The notes beneath the pieces are model-generated. The model did not search any database, was not told where the DNA came from, and saw only the letters and a list, made by a program, of their open reading frames with translations. This document shows, piece after piece, positions 1-8,643 of a stretch of DNA of 35,884 nt; position 1 is the stretch's first letter; each line of letters opens with the position of its first letter. A program made the position numbers and the translations under genes. The DNA is from a bacterium (GTDB lineage: Bacteria; Elusimicrobiota; Elusimicrobia; UBA1565; UBA9628): NCBI GenBank assembly GCA_021806745.1, contig JAJZQS010000013.1, forward strand, positions 3,814-39,697, written 5' to 3'.

Positions 1-2
1 AA

Positions 3-377
3 AATCACCCTTCGAACCACTGGGCGACCGGGGACACGCTCGCGCGGGCGCTGACCGCGATCGTCGAGTTCTACAACGAGACGGGAATCAGGCTCGGCAT
101 CAACGACATGAGCCTTGAGTCCGGCGGCCTGTTCGACATCTGCGGGGACTGGCAGCTCACCACTTTCATAAACAGCCGCGGCAAAATCGTCAGAAAGGGT
201 CATGCCTGTCACCGTGGCGGCAATAGTATTGATATCGACGCGGGCGGCCTCACAAAGGCGCAGATCCAAAGCCTGACAAAGACAATGAATCAATTCGGGG
301 GGCAAAGAGCCCCGGAGGCATCGATCCATTATCAATTTCCAGGAGCAGAAACCTGCTTTGGGACAGGGGGCCAATAG
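3..377 (+). CDS. C-terminal part of a putative M15/MepA-like peptidase-fold protein (5' truncated by window edge)
   Basis: Frame open from the window edge (NHPSNHWATGDTLARALTAIVEFYNETGIRLGINDMSLESGGLFDICGDW...) with HRGGNSIDID and a terminal IHYQF, resembling the HxxGxxxDI...H metal-ligand arrangement of D-Ala-D-Ala peptidase-like domains. Confidence 0.55.
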   Translation, partial: NHPSNHWATGDTLARALTAIVEFYNETGIRLGINDMSLESGGLFDICGDWQLTTFINSRGKIVRKGHACHRGGNSIDIDAGGLTKAQIQSLTKTMNQFGGQRAPEASIHYQFPGAETCFGTGGQ

Positions 378-380
378 AAC

Positions 381-1313
381 ATGTGCTCGCTTTTTTTGTT
401 TGGCGCATATTATTTACTAGCCAATTTCGGGCACGCCCAGACGCCGACCTTGCCACTGGGCATCCCACTGACCACGGCCACGGTCGATGTAACGGTAAAA
501 TATGATCCGAAAGAAGATATTTTTGCCTATTCTTATTCGGTCTCGAACTCAAGCCAAAGCGTTGGGGAAATTGACTCATTTGACCTCGATATATCCACGA
601 TCGTCGGAGGTAGTTCTCTAAGTTCTAACGGGTTGCTGAATAGCGCCACTGGCTATCACAGCCTAGGCACCACAAAATTAGCCGCTCAGGTCGAAGATGC
701 CACAGTGCCCGTAGGCTTTCATTCCCAACCGCTGGGCTGGCACTCTGGGTCGACCGCGCAATTTACGGCGAGTTGGTACGGTCCGCTCCCTCCCGGCGGC
801 GATATTCCTCCAGGGCAATCGCTCGGCACATTCGTGCTGACCAGCCATGGTCCGCCGGGCATTCGTCGCGTGCTCGTTGAACCCGCCTACGATCCCGATG
901 ATTTCATGCCGAGCATAGATGAGTCTTCTGATGAAGAACTCCAGAAAACTGCCGTGCTCATTAAAGCGATACCACTGGCAATCCGCTCTTTAGGTTTTAC
1001 TGTTGGCCCGGTCCAGCCGCCGAACCTGACCGACGTCGGCCAGCTTCTGGACTTCGTGGCCTCGCTCAAGCATCAAGCCGCCGCGCTGGGCTGGATCTCC
1101 GGCCCCGGCGCCGACGGCGTCGTGCAAAGCCTGGACGCGAAGCTGAGCGCGGCGAAGGCGTCGATTTCTTCCGGCGACAAGAAGACGGCGATCAATCAGT
1201 TGAACGCCTTCATCAACGAGTTGCAGGCCCAGCACGGCAAGGCGATCAGCGACAACGCGTTCTACCTGCTCCAGCCCAACGCGCTGTTCGTCATCTCAAA
1301 ACTGGGCTCATGA
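381..1313 (+). CDS. Secreted hypothetical protein with C-terminal FIMAH-like domain
   Basis: 310 aa, hydrophobic N-terminus; C-terminus LLDFVASLKHQAAALGWISG...LDAKLSAAKASISSGDKKTAINQLNAFINELQAQHGKAISDNAFYLLQPNALFVISKL resembles FIMAH domains. Confidence 0.6.
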   Translation: MCSLFLFGAYYLLANFGHAQTPTLPLGIPLTTATVDVTVKYDPKEDIFAYSYSVSNSSQSVGEIDSFDLDISTIVGGSSLSSNGLLNSATGYHSLGTTKLAAQVEDATVPVGFHSQPLGWHSGSTAQFTASWYGPLPPGGDIPPGQSLGTFVLTSHGPPGIRRVLVEPAYDPDDFMPSIDESSDEELQKTAVLIKAIPLAIRSLGFTVGPVQPPNLTDVGQLLDFVASLKHQAAALGWISGPGADGVVQSLDAKLSAAKASISSGDKKTAINQLNAFINELQAQHGKAISDNAFYLLQPNALFVISKLGS

Positions 1314-1385
1314 CTTCGACGGAACCATGACGGCGAGCCTGCACCGGCTGATCGGTCGCCTCTGGCGCGCAGGAGAAGCCGGGGC

Positions 1386-1391
1386 TATACT
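1386..1391 (+). promoter_or_regulatory. -10 box TATACT upstream of the 1412 gene (short leader with SD GGAGGAG)
   Basis: TATACT followed by GGAGGAG and ATG at 1412. Confidence 0.5.
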
Positions 1392-1411
1392 GGAGCGACG
1401 CCGGAGGAGAC

Positions 1412-2038
1412 ATGGAATCCTCGCTCGCCTGGACGTTGGTCGCCTCTCTCGCTTTCGCGTGCCCGGCCGCGGCCTCCGGCCGTAGCGCCGCGCGCGGCGC
1501 CGCGCGCGCCTCGGCTCGGGCGGCCCGCGTCGCCCGGGCGTCGACGGGACCATCGTTCGCCTCGCCTCAACGGGGAGGCTTTGCGTTGCGCTCGTTTTCG
1601 GCCGCGCGCTTCGCTCCGCGCTCCGCGTTTTCCGGATTTTCGGGCCGCCCGCTCGCCTCGGGGTTCGGCTTTCACGCGCTGGGCGCCCCCTCCGGTTCGG
1701 CGGGCTCGACGCTTGTCAGCATCCCGCCCACCGGCGGCAGCACGGCCTGGCGCGGCGAGCCGGGGTTCCCGGTCGGAGGAACGATGATGCTGGGAACGGC
1801 CCTCGGCGGCGGCTCGAGCACGAGCCTGGCCGCGGTGCCCGCAGGTGCGATCGCGCTGAACTCGGGCTCCGCCGTCGGAGTCGCGGGCGGCGCCGGCGTG
1901 ACTTGGTCGGCGCCGTCCGGCGCCGGAAATCTCATCGGCGCCGGGGGCGCCACGACGAACTCCTTGCCCGGTGCCGCTGCGCCGCCGCTGGGTCCTCCGG
2001 CCGGGCCGGGGCCGTCGTTGGGCGCGCTCAGCCACTGA
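1412..2038 (+). CDS. Secreted Ala/Gly/Ser-rich low-complexity hypothetical protein
   Basis: 208 aa ORF with SD GGAGGAG, signal-peptide-like N-terminus MESSLAWTLVASLAFACPAAASG, upstream TATACT and a hairpin at its stop codon. Confidence 0.5.
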   Translation: MESSLAWTLVASLAFACPAAASGRSAARGAARASARAARVARASTGPSFASPQRGGFALRSFSAARFAPRSAFSGFSGRPLASGFGFHALGAPSGSAGSTLVSIPPTGGSTAWRGEPGFPVGGTMMLGTALGGGSSTSLAAVPAGAIALNSGSAVGVAGGAGVTWSAPSGAGNLIGAGGATTNSLPGAAAPPLGPPAGPGPSLGALSH

Positions 2039-2045
2039 GCGCGCC
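2021..2045. terminator. Perfect 11-bp stem-loop between convergent genes
   Basis: GGCGCGCTCAG-CCA-CTGAGCGCGCC; contains the stop codon of the 1412 gene; lies just before the stop of the 2061 gene; no clear U-tract. Confidence 0.55.
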
Positions 2046-2060
2046 TCGCCGCGGCGCGGG

Positions 2061-3920
2061 TCAAGCGACGAGAAGATGCATGAGGTAGTCGCCGATCCGC
2101 TTTTGATCCGGCGAGTGCGGCGGCACGGGAGGCGTGGGAATTCCCCGGAGCATGCGCGCGAATCGGAGGTCGAAATCTTCGAACGCCCGTTCCTCTTGCG
2201 GCGTCACGACCGGAAGATGCGTCGACGGCGAACTCTGCCCAGAGGGCGTCGGGTCCGGCGCCCGGAGAAGAATCAGGCCGTCCGATTGAACGGCGATCTC
2301 GTAGCGGTTGTCGACCAGGTATAAAAGCAGCGGATCAAGGGCCCGGTTTGGCTGGACAAGCCGCCCCACCTGGAGCAAAACGAAGTCCGGCCGAAAAAGC
2401 CCCCGTGAAAAATCCCCGATGTCGAAACTCGACTCGCCCGCCGCCATGATCTTGAGTTGCGCGCGGGCGGGCGCCCACGCGGCGAAATACTCGTCGACCC
2501 AAAGGCTGGCGTCCGGAGGGATTTCCGCCGCGACGCCCGGAGCCGCGTGGAAGGCGGCGGGAACGAAGCCTCGGACCAGCGGGCTGACGCTCTCCCGCAA
2601 TCCGAAGCCGCAAACGAGCAACGCGAAAACGATCAGCCAATCCTCCAAGCCGCGGTTTTTCAGCCGCCTATCGACGGCCGCAATCCCGCGCGCGGTCGCG
2701 AACATCAGCAACCCGAAGACGAGCGAGGGATAGTGCAGAATCATGTCGTGCAGCCCGCCCACCGCCAGCATCTGGGGAATCATGGCGACTCCGAAGGCGG
2801 CGAATTCCGCGGGAGCAGCCAGCGGAAACAGCCCGGCATGCGCGACCAATTCAAGCGCAGGGCGAAGCCGATCGAAAGGATAAATCATCGACCACAGCGT
2901 ACGCAGCGGATGCCCCAGCAAGAAAAGCAGGAACTCCCGGTGCCCTTGGCCCGGGAAATCCTTGTAGCGATAAAGCTCGTCATACCAATCGATGGATATT
3001 CTCGGGGAAAAAGAGGTCATGAGCTTGCTTTCCGCCAGGAACAAAAATACGGCCGCGGCCAGGAGCGCCGCGCCTGCGCGCGGATTCGATGAGCGGGCAC
3101 GGCCGTTCTTGAGAATGGCGCATAGCCCCAGGCCCGCCAGCGAGAACGGAAAGAGCTCGCGCGTGACCGCGGCAAGCGCAAGAAAAAAGGCCGCGAGCGT
3201 GGGGCGCTCCTGCTCCCAAAAAACCAAGGCCCACAAAAGCAGCGGCGCGAGAAATGCGCCGTCGTTGAGCGCCGCCGTCGATATCTGCGCGCAAGCGGGA
3301 CAGGCGTAGACCAGCATCATGCCAACGATTCCATCAAGGACGCCGCCGGCGCGCGCCGCGAGAGCATAGACCGCCAACCCCATGGAGCCTATCGCCAAGC
3401 ACTGGATGAACAGAAGCGGCAACGCGCTTCGCCAGGCCAAAAGGACCGGCGAACAAAGATCGAGCAGGAGAGCAAAATGTATGGAAAGGTAGTCGACACC
3501 GTAAACGCTGGAGTGGAACCAGTTTCCATGCAGCGTGCTGAAAGCACGCTGCGTCATCACGGCCGTGTCCTGATCGAACTGAGATCCGCGGTATTGGCAG
3601 AACTTGAGAAAACAAAGCAGCGTCGTGAACGAGACGGCCGCCGCCACGGCAACCGCCGGGAGGCGCCTCGCGGAAGCCCCCCCGGGAGCCCACACCCAAC
3701 TCCGGATCAACAGCCTTCTCGACTCCGGCCGAACCGCAAGGACGGCCGCACCGATCCAGCAGACCCATTGGAGCGCGCCAAGCATCCGCCGATGCACGAT
3801 CGCCGCTTCCTCCACGTACATGTCGGCGCGGAGGCTGAGCGCGATCACGATAAAAGGCACGGCCAGCAGCAACGCCGCCGTCAGCCGCGCCAAACGCCGT
3901 TCGGCGCGTTTCTGCATCAT
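2061..3920 (-). CDS. DUF2079-like multi-pass membrane protein
   Basis: 619 aa, many TM segments, FDQDTAVMTQRAFSTLHGNWFHSSVYGVDYLSIHFALLLDLCSPV typical of DUF2079. Confidence 0.75.
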   Translation of the reverse strand: MMQKRAERRLARLTAALLLAVPFIVIALSLRADMYVEEAAIVHRRMLGALQWVCWIGAAVLAVRPESRRLLIRSWVWAPGGASARRLPAVAVAAAVSFTTLLCFLKFCQYRGSQFDQDTAVMTQRAFSTLHGNWFHSSVYGVDYLSIHFALLLDLCSPVLLAWRSALPLLFIQCLAIGSMGLAVYALAARAGGVLDGIVGMMLVYACPACAQISTAALNDGAFLAPLLLWALVFWEQERPTLAAFFLALAAVTRELFPFSLAGLGLCAILKNGRARSSNPRAGAALLAAAVFLFLAESKLMTSFSPRISIDWYDELYRYKDFPGQGHREFLLFLLGHPLRTLWSMIYPFDRLRPALELVAHAGLFPLAAPAEFAAFGVAMIPQMLAVGGLHDMILHYPSLVFGLLMFATARGIAAVDRRLKNRGLEDWLIVFALLVCGFGLRESVSPLVRGFVPAAFHAAPGVAAEIPPDASLWVDEYFAAWAPARAQLKIMAAGESSFDIGDFSRGLFRPDFVLLQVGRLVQPNRALDPLLLYLVDNRYEIAVQSDGLILLRAPDPTPSGQSSPSTHLPVVTPQEERAFEDFDLRFARMLRGIPTPPVPPHSPDQKRIGDYLMHLLVA

Positions 3921-3925
3921 CTGGG

Positions 3926-3931
3926 AATATA
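3926..3931 (-). promoter_or_regulatory. Candidate leaderless -10 (TATATT, 5 nt before ATG)
   Basis: Minus strand TATATT-CCCAG-ATG(3920). Confidence 0.4.
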
Positions 3932-3956
3932 CTTAAACTGGCGACCGCGGATCGGG

Positions 3957-3962
3957 TATGAT
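3957..3962 (+). promoter_or_regulatory. Leaderless -10 (TATGAT, 6 nt before GTG)
   Basis: TATGAT-GCCCGC-GTG(3969); TTAAAC 18 nt upstream. Confidence 0.6.
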
Positions 3963-3968
3963 GCCCGC

Positions 3969-5225
3969 GTGACGCGGCGCATCCCCCCTTCCGGCATCAA
4001 CCTCTTCCAGTTGATCTACGTGCTCATCCGTGAGTACGAGCAAAAAAGCGGCAAGGCGCCGCTGAACCTATCGTTGGGAAATCCGGACGGGATTCCCCCG
4101 GAGGAAATCCGCCGCCTGGCCGCGAAATACGCCCAGGACCCCGGCTATCGCTACCACACCTACTCCGAGGACAACGATCTCCACGATTTCGCGGCGGGCA
4201 TGGTCCGCCTGCACGGCGGTCTGGACCCACGCGTGCACCCGCACCTGCGCGCTTTGCCCATCCCGGGAATCAAGACGGCAAGCGCGCTGATCCCGCTCGC
4301 CTGCGGTCTGCACCGCGACGGGCGGCGCGGGGATTTCCGCGTCGCATCGAACCTTCCCGCCTACGACGTGATCGGCACATGGGGCCAGCAGTATCTTGGC
4401 GCTCGGCGCACGGTCTGGCCGCTGTGCGGGGCCGACAACATGCGCTTGAACCTGTCGCGGCTCAAGGACGCGCTGCGCCGCGACGGCGCCTCCCGCGCCG
4501 ACTTGATCTTCGTCATCCGCCCCGGCAACCCGGCCGCCGTCGGCGCCGGCCGCGAGGACTGGACCGCGCTCATCGAACACTGTCTTGAAACCGGAGCGCG
4601 CTTGGTCAACGACGGCGCCTACGCCGGGCTGGCCGCGCCCGGAGCGCACGTGCCGCTGGCGCAGGTCGCCTGCGGCTATCCGGACTTGGAATGGATGGAG
4701 TTGTATTCGGTCAGCAAGTCCTTTAACGACCCGGGCGCGCGGCTGGGCGCGCTGGTGGGCTCGCGCGACTTCGTCGAGGATTTCGCGCTGGTCAAGGGAA
4801 ACACCGAGTCGGGCCCGGTCCCTTCGGTGATGGCGGCCTACGGCGACTTCCTCTCGGACACGGCCGCCGCGCGCGCGGCGCTCGACGGCATCCACGCGCT
4901 CTACGAACGGCGGCTGGCCTTCGTGATCCCGCACCTGAAGGCCGCGGGGCTTCGTGCGGCCTGCGAGACGCAGGCGGGTTTTTTCACGCTGTGGAAGACT
5001 CCGCGCGCGGCCTTGGGCCGGGAGTTCCCGGAAGAGGGCCGCCACGAGGCTTTCAACCGCGCGGCGATCTCCGAGACGGGACTGGTCGGAGTGCACTTCT
5101 CGGGCTTCGACGAAAGCGGACGGCCGGAGCCGCTGATCCGCTACGCGGTGTGCGCGGACGTCCTCGACGCGGGCTTTCGCGAGCGCTTCGAGGCCGCGCT
5201 GGCGCGGCTGCGCCCCGTCTACTGA
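3969..5225 (+). CDS. PLP-dependent class I/II aminotransferase (possible LL-DAP-aminotransferase-like)
   Basis: Start trimmed from ORF 3477 to GTG 3969 (VTRRIPPSGINLFQLIYVLIREYEQKSGKAPLNLSLGNPDGIP); RPGNPAAVGA, NDGAYAGL and PLP-Lys motif SVSKSFNDPGARLGA. Confidence 0.85.
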   Translation: MTRRIPPSGINLFQLIYVLIREYEQKSGKAPLNLSLGNPDGIPPEEIRRLAAKYAQDPGYRYHTYSEDNDLHDFAAGMVRLHGGLDPRVHPHLRALPIPGIKTASALIPLACGLHRDGRRGDFRVASNLPAYDVIGTWGQQYLGARRTVWPLCGADNMRLNLSRLKDALRRDGASRADLIFVIRPGNPAAVGAGREDWTALIEHCLETGARLVNDGAYAGLAAPGAHVPLAQVACGYPDLEWMELYSVSKSFNDPGARLGALVGSRDFVEDFALVKGNTESGPVPSVMAAYGDFLSDTAAARAALDGIHALYERRLAFVIPHLKAAGLRAACETQAGFFTLWKTPRAALGREFPEEGRHEAFNRAAISETGLVGVHFSGFDESGRPEPLIRYAVCADVLDAGFRERFEAALARLRPVY

Positions 5226-5515
5226 AGCGAGACGCTCTGCGCGAGGGCGCGGCGGCGACGGGAGGCGCCGAGCGCCCTTTCGAACTCTTGATGGCGCGAC
5301 TCGGGAGGGCGCAACCACGGCGAAGGGGCCGAGCGTCCGAAGGCGCCGAATGAAGCCGCGCGCGCCCCCGAAGGCGCGTCGCGCAGATCGTCGGCGGCGA
5401 AATCGGGAGCATGGGCCGCGCGGGCGCGCGAGCGCCGGACAAACAGCCCTCCGGTGAAGAGCAACGCGGCCGCTCCCAGAGCCGTCCAGAGGCGCGCGCC
5501 GCGTTGGGATCGCAT
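5219..5515 (-). CDS. Small single-TM hypothetical protein (98 aa)
   Basis: MRSQRGARLWTALGAAALLFTGGLFVRRSRARAAHAPDFAADDLRD...SVSLQ; one TM segment; CATAAT-6 nt-ATG upstream; fills the gap between 3969 and ClC genes. Confidence 0.6.
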   Translation of the reverse strand: MRSQRGARLWTALGAAALLFTGGLFVRRSRARAAHAPDFAADDLRDAPSGARAASFGAFGRSAPSPWLRPPESRHQEFERALGASRRRRALAQSVSLQ

Positions 5516-5521
5516 GATCCG

Positions 5522-5527
5522 ATTATG
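5522..5527 (-). promoter_or_regulatory. Leaderless -10 (CATAAT, 6 nt before ATG)
   Basis: Minus strand CATAAT-CGGATC-ATG(5515). Confidence 0.5.
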
Positions 5528-5571
5528 GCTCGCGCGCGGCGCGCGCAAAAGGGTCGAAAGTCCCGGCGCCG

Positions 5572-6885
5572 CTAGGTCCGGGCGCGCGCCTGGGCCTGGC
5601 GCAGGCGCACCCCCTTCTTGAGCAGCTTGCGCGTGTCCAGGCTCTCGGGGTCGATGGCGCGCGACACGAGCGTCGCCGCCGCCGTCGCGACGATCACGCC
5701 CGGCGCGGCGGGCCAGGCGCGGGTCAATTCCAGCGCCAGAACCACCGCGGTGACCGGCGCCAGGGTGATGGCGGCGAAAACCGCGGACATGCCCGCGACC
5801 ATCGACGCGCCGGCCGTCCCCGCCCACGCCGGCGCCGCCGCAGCCGCGATCCAGGCCAGCGCGCCCAAGATCCCTCCCAAATACAAGTAGGGGATGAATA
5901 TTCCGCCCGAGCCGCCCGAGCCGACGGTGAGCTCGCAGGCCAAGGCCTTGCCCGCCAACAGCAGCAGCAGCGTCGTCCACGCGGCCGGCGCGGCCCCCAG
6001 CAACACGGGCAAATCCGGATGGCTGTTGCCCAGCGCCTGCGGCACGAACAAGCCCAGCGCGCCCACCAGAAGTCCCCCCAGCGCCGCGCGCGCGGCATGG
6101 CGCGGCGCGGCTTTCTCCATGAGCTTCCCCGTCCACAGAGCGGTCTCGATGAACGCCTTGCCCAGCAGGCCCGCCGCCGCGCCGACAAGCGCCATCAACG
6201 GCAGGGCGCGCCAATCCCAAGACCCCGCCGCCAAGCCGGCCAGCCACGGACGCGGCCCCATGAGAGCGTCGGCCGACGCCGCGCCTACCGCCGCGGCCAG
6301 CGCGACTGCGGCCAGCGGCAGGGGCGAGAAATCGCGCAGCAAGACCTCGATCGCGAACGCCACGCCGGCCGCGGGGGCGTCGAAGACGGCCGCGAACCCG
6401 GCCGCGGCGCCCGCGGCGGCCAGGGTCTTTTCGCTTCCCTCGGCGGCGCCGACCCGCCGCGAAACCCAATGCGCCAATCCCGCGCCGAAAGTCACCATCG
6501 GCGCCTCGGGACCGGCCGAGCCGCCCGTGCAGGTGGTGAACACGCTGGCCACGGTCTTCCAGGCCGCGTAGCGCGCGCGCACGGGCGTGCCGCCGGCGCG
6601 CAGGGCATGCAGGAGCTCCGGCGTGCCGGTGCCCGCGGCCGCGGGCTCAACGTGGTCGATGATCAGGCCGCACAGCAGTCCGCCGAGAGCCGGCAGCGCG
6701 ACCAGCCAGACCGGCCCCAGCGTCCACGGCCCCCACGCGGCGCGCCGCCCCAGCGCCGGCCAGAAGGTCGCGGCCTCGTAGAGCTTGAGAAACGCCGCGG
6801 CCACGCCGCCGGTGCCCACGCCGACGAACGCCGCCAAGGCGGCCGTTCGCGCTCCGTCCCGCGCCGAGTCCCTGCGCTTGTCCAC
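5572..6885 (-). CDS. ClC-family chloride channel/transporter
   Basis: 437 aa, GGSAGPEAPMVTFGAG, DAPAAGVAFAIEVLLRDFS, GSGGSGGIFIPYLYLGG motifs of ClC proteins. Confidence 0.9.
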   Translation of the reverse strand: MDKRRDSARDGARTAALAAFVGVGTGGVAAAFLKLYEAATFWPALGRRAAWGPWTLGPVWLVALPALGGLLCGLIIDHVEPAAAGTGTPELLHALRAGGTPVRARYAAWKTVASVFTTCTGGSAGPEAPMVTFGAGLAHWVSRRVGAAEGSEKTLAAAGAAAGFAAVFDAPAAGVAFAIEVLLRDFSPLPLAAVALAAAVGAASADALMGPRPWLAGLAAGSWDWRALPLMALVGAAAGLLGKAFIETALWTGKLMEKAAPRHAARAALGGLLVGALGLFVPQALGNSHPDLPVLLGAAPAAWTTLLLLLAGKALACELTVGSGGSGGIFIPYLYLGGILGALAWIAAAAAPAWAGTAGASMVAGMSAVFAAITLAPVTAVVLALELTRAWPAAPGVIVATAAATLVSRAIDPESLDTRKLLKKGVRLRQAQARART

Positions 6886-6905
6886 GCGGAGTCCATGGTA
6901 TCAAT

Positions 6906-6925
6906 TCCGGACATCCGCGTCCGGA
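6906..6925. other. Inverted repeat between tRNA-Ser and the ClC gene
   Basis: TCCGGAC-ATCCGC-GTCCGGA, 12 nt 3' of the tRNA; candidate tRNA 3' processing or terminator hairpin. Confidence 0.4.
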
Positions 6926-6937
6926 GCTCGAAATCGG

Positions 6938-7024
6938 CGGAGAGGGTGGGATTCGAACCCACGAGGGCCGTTAAACCCTGGCGGTTTTCAAGACCGCTGC
7001 CTTAAACCGCTCGGCCACCTCTCC
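6938..7024 (-). tRNA. tRNA-Ser(UGA)
   Basis: Reverse complement GGAGAGGTGGCCGAGCGGTTTAAGGCAGCGGTCTTGAAAACCGCCAGGGTTTAACGGCCCTCGTGGGTTCGAATCCCACCCTCTCCG; 7-bp acceptor stem, anticodon loop CTTGAAA, long variable arm; CCA not encoded. Confidence 0.95.
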
Positions 7025-7095
7025 AACCCGGATAGAATAGCCTCGCCGTGCGGCGATGTCGAGAGGCGCGCCTTGCGCGGACGCGGCCATCCCCC

Positions 7096-7101
7096 TATAA
7101 T
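7096..7101 (+). promoter_or_regulatory. Leaderless promoter: TTGCGC-17-TATAAT-6-GTG
   Basis: TTGCGC 7073-7078, TATAAT 7096-7101, TGCGGC, GTG 7108. Confidence 0.65.
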
Positions 7102-7107
7102 TGCGGC

Positions 7108-8643
7108 GTGAGCGCCTCGCGCGACCGGCGGCTGGAACTGCTCTTCGACATGGGGCGGCTTCTGTCGTCCAAGCTCGACTTGTCCGAACTGCTCAAGACC
7201 GTGCTCGCGCTGTCGGCGGAACTGGTGGACGCGCAGACGGCCTCCTTGCTTCTGCTCGACGAGGCGTCCCAGGAGCTTTATTTCGACGTGGCGCTGGGCC
7301 TGGATGCGTCTCTCGCCTCCGTGCGGCTCAAGCTCGGCCAGGGCATCGCCGGCTCGGTGGCCAAGGCGCGCCGCGCCGAGATCATCGCCGACACGCGCCG
7401 CGACCCGCGCTGGTCCGGCGCCATGGACGAAAAGACCGGATTCGTCACCCGCTCGATTCTGGCCGCGCCGATCCTGCTCAAGGGAAAGCTCTTGGGCGTG
7501 GTCGAGGCCATCAACAAGCGCGAGGGCGACTTCGACGACGAGGACTTGCGCGCCTTCGAGGCCTTCGCCTCGCAAGCCGCCGTGGCCATCGACAACGCAC
7601 GCCTGTTCGCCTCGCTCAGCGACGAGCGCTTCAAGCTCGACGCCGTGTTCTCGCAGATGCACGACGGCGCCGTGCTCACCGACGCCGCGGGCAAGGTCCT
7701 GCTGGCCAACGCGGCCGCGGCGCGGCTTCTGGGCGCGCCCCCGCGGGATTTCGTGTCGCGCCTGGGCGGCCTGGAGACATCCCCTCCGATGCCCGCCCTG
7801 CTGACGGACGCGCGAGAGTCCGTACCCTTCGCCGCCGTACGCCGGGAGCCCACGCTGTTCGTTCTGTCGGGAAGATCGACCCGCGCCCCGCTCCAAGGCG
7901 GCACGGCGCGCCTGTTCGTGTTTCGCGACGACACCGAGGCCTGGCGCCAGGAGCGCCTCAAGCGCACATTCCTGTCGCTGGTCTCGCACAAGCTCAAGAC
8001 CCCGGTGGCCGTCGCCCTCGGATTTTCCGACTTGTTGCTGTCGGACATGGATCCCCGGAAGTCCGACCCCGCCAAGTACAGGGCCGTCAAGACCATCCGG
8101 GATCAGACCGCGAAGGTCGGCGGGCTCCTGGAAAAGCTTCTGCGCTTCGTGGCCGTTGATGATCCCGACGCCGCGGCAAGCCCCGCCGAGGTTTCCATTG
8201 ACGAAGCCGTCGCCGAAGCGCTGAACGGGCTGCCCCGCGCGGCCGAGCGCGGCGCGCGCGTGAGCGCGCCCCCCTGCGGCCTGAGGCTGCGCGCCGACAA
8301 GGCCTTGCTGATCGAGGCGCTGCGCGAGCTCCTGGACAACGCGATCAAATTCGACCCCGCCCCCGCGCCGGAAATCTCCGTTTCGGCGCGACGCGCGGAC
8401 GGCCTCGTCGAGATTTCCGTGGCCGACCGCGGCCCCGGCATCCCCCCGGAGGCACGCGAGGCGGTGTTCTCTCGCTTTCATCAAGTGGAGAAGGACTTCA
8501 CCGGCCAGCAAGACGGCATCGGGCTGGGACTGGCGCTGGCGCGGCGCATCGCCGAGCTCCACGGCGGGACCTTGCTCCTGAACTCCCAGCTCGGCGCGGG
8601 CACCGCCGCCGCCCTGCGCCTGCCCGAGGACGGCCCCGCATGA
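7108..8643 (+). CDS. Sensor histidine kinase (GAF-PAS-like-HisKA-HATPase_c)
   Basis: GAF region LLKTVLALSAELVDAQTASLLLLDE; H-box SLVSHKLKTPVAVALG; N-box ELLDNAIKF; DRGPGIP; GIGLGLALARRIAELHGG; GTG 7108 start. Confidence 0.9.
   Translation: MSASRDRRLELLFDMGRLLSSKLDLSELLKTVLALSAELVDAQTASLLLLDEASQELYFDVALGLDASLASVRLKLGQGIAGSVAKARRAEIIADTRRDPRWSGAMDEKTGFVTRSILAAPILLKGKLLGVVEAINKREGDFDDEDLRAFEAFASQAAVAIDNARLFASLSDERFKLDAVFSQMHDGAVLTDAAGKVLLANAAAARLLGAPPRDFVSRLGGLETSPPMPALLTDARESVPFAAVRREPTLFVLSGRSTRAPLQGGTARLFVFRDDTEAWRQERLKRTFLSLVSHKLKTPVAVALGFSDLLLSDMDPRKSDPAKYRAVKTIRDQTAKVGGLLEKLLRFVAVDDPDAAASPAEVSIDEAVAEALNGLPRAAERGARVSAPPCGLRLRADKALLIEALRELLDNAIKFDPAPAPEISVSARRADGLVEISVADRGPGIPPEAREAVFSRFHQVEKDFTGQQDGIGLGLALARRIAELHGGTLLLNSQLGAGTAAALRLPEDGPA

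Noticed and set aside
3477-3968. N-terminal extension of the aminotransferase ORF
   Set aside because: Overlaps the DUF2079 gene on the opposite strand and is Arg-rich; GTG 3969 with TATGAT upstream is the better start.
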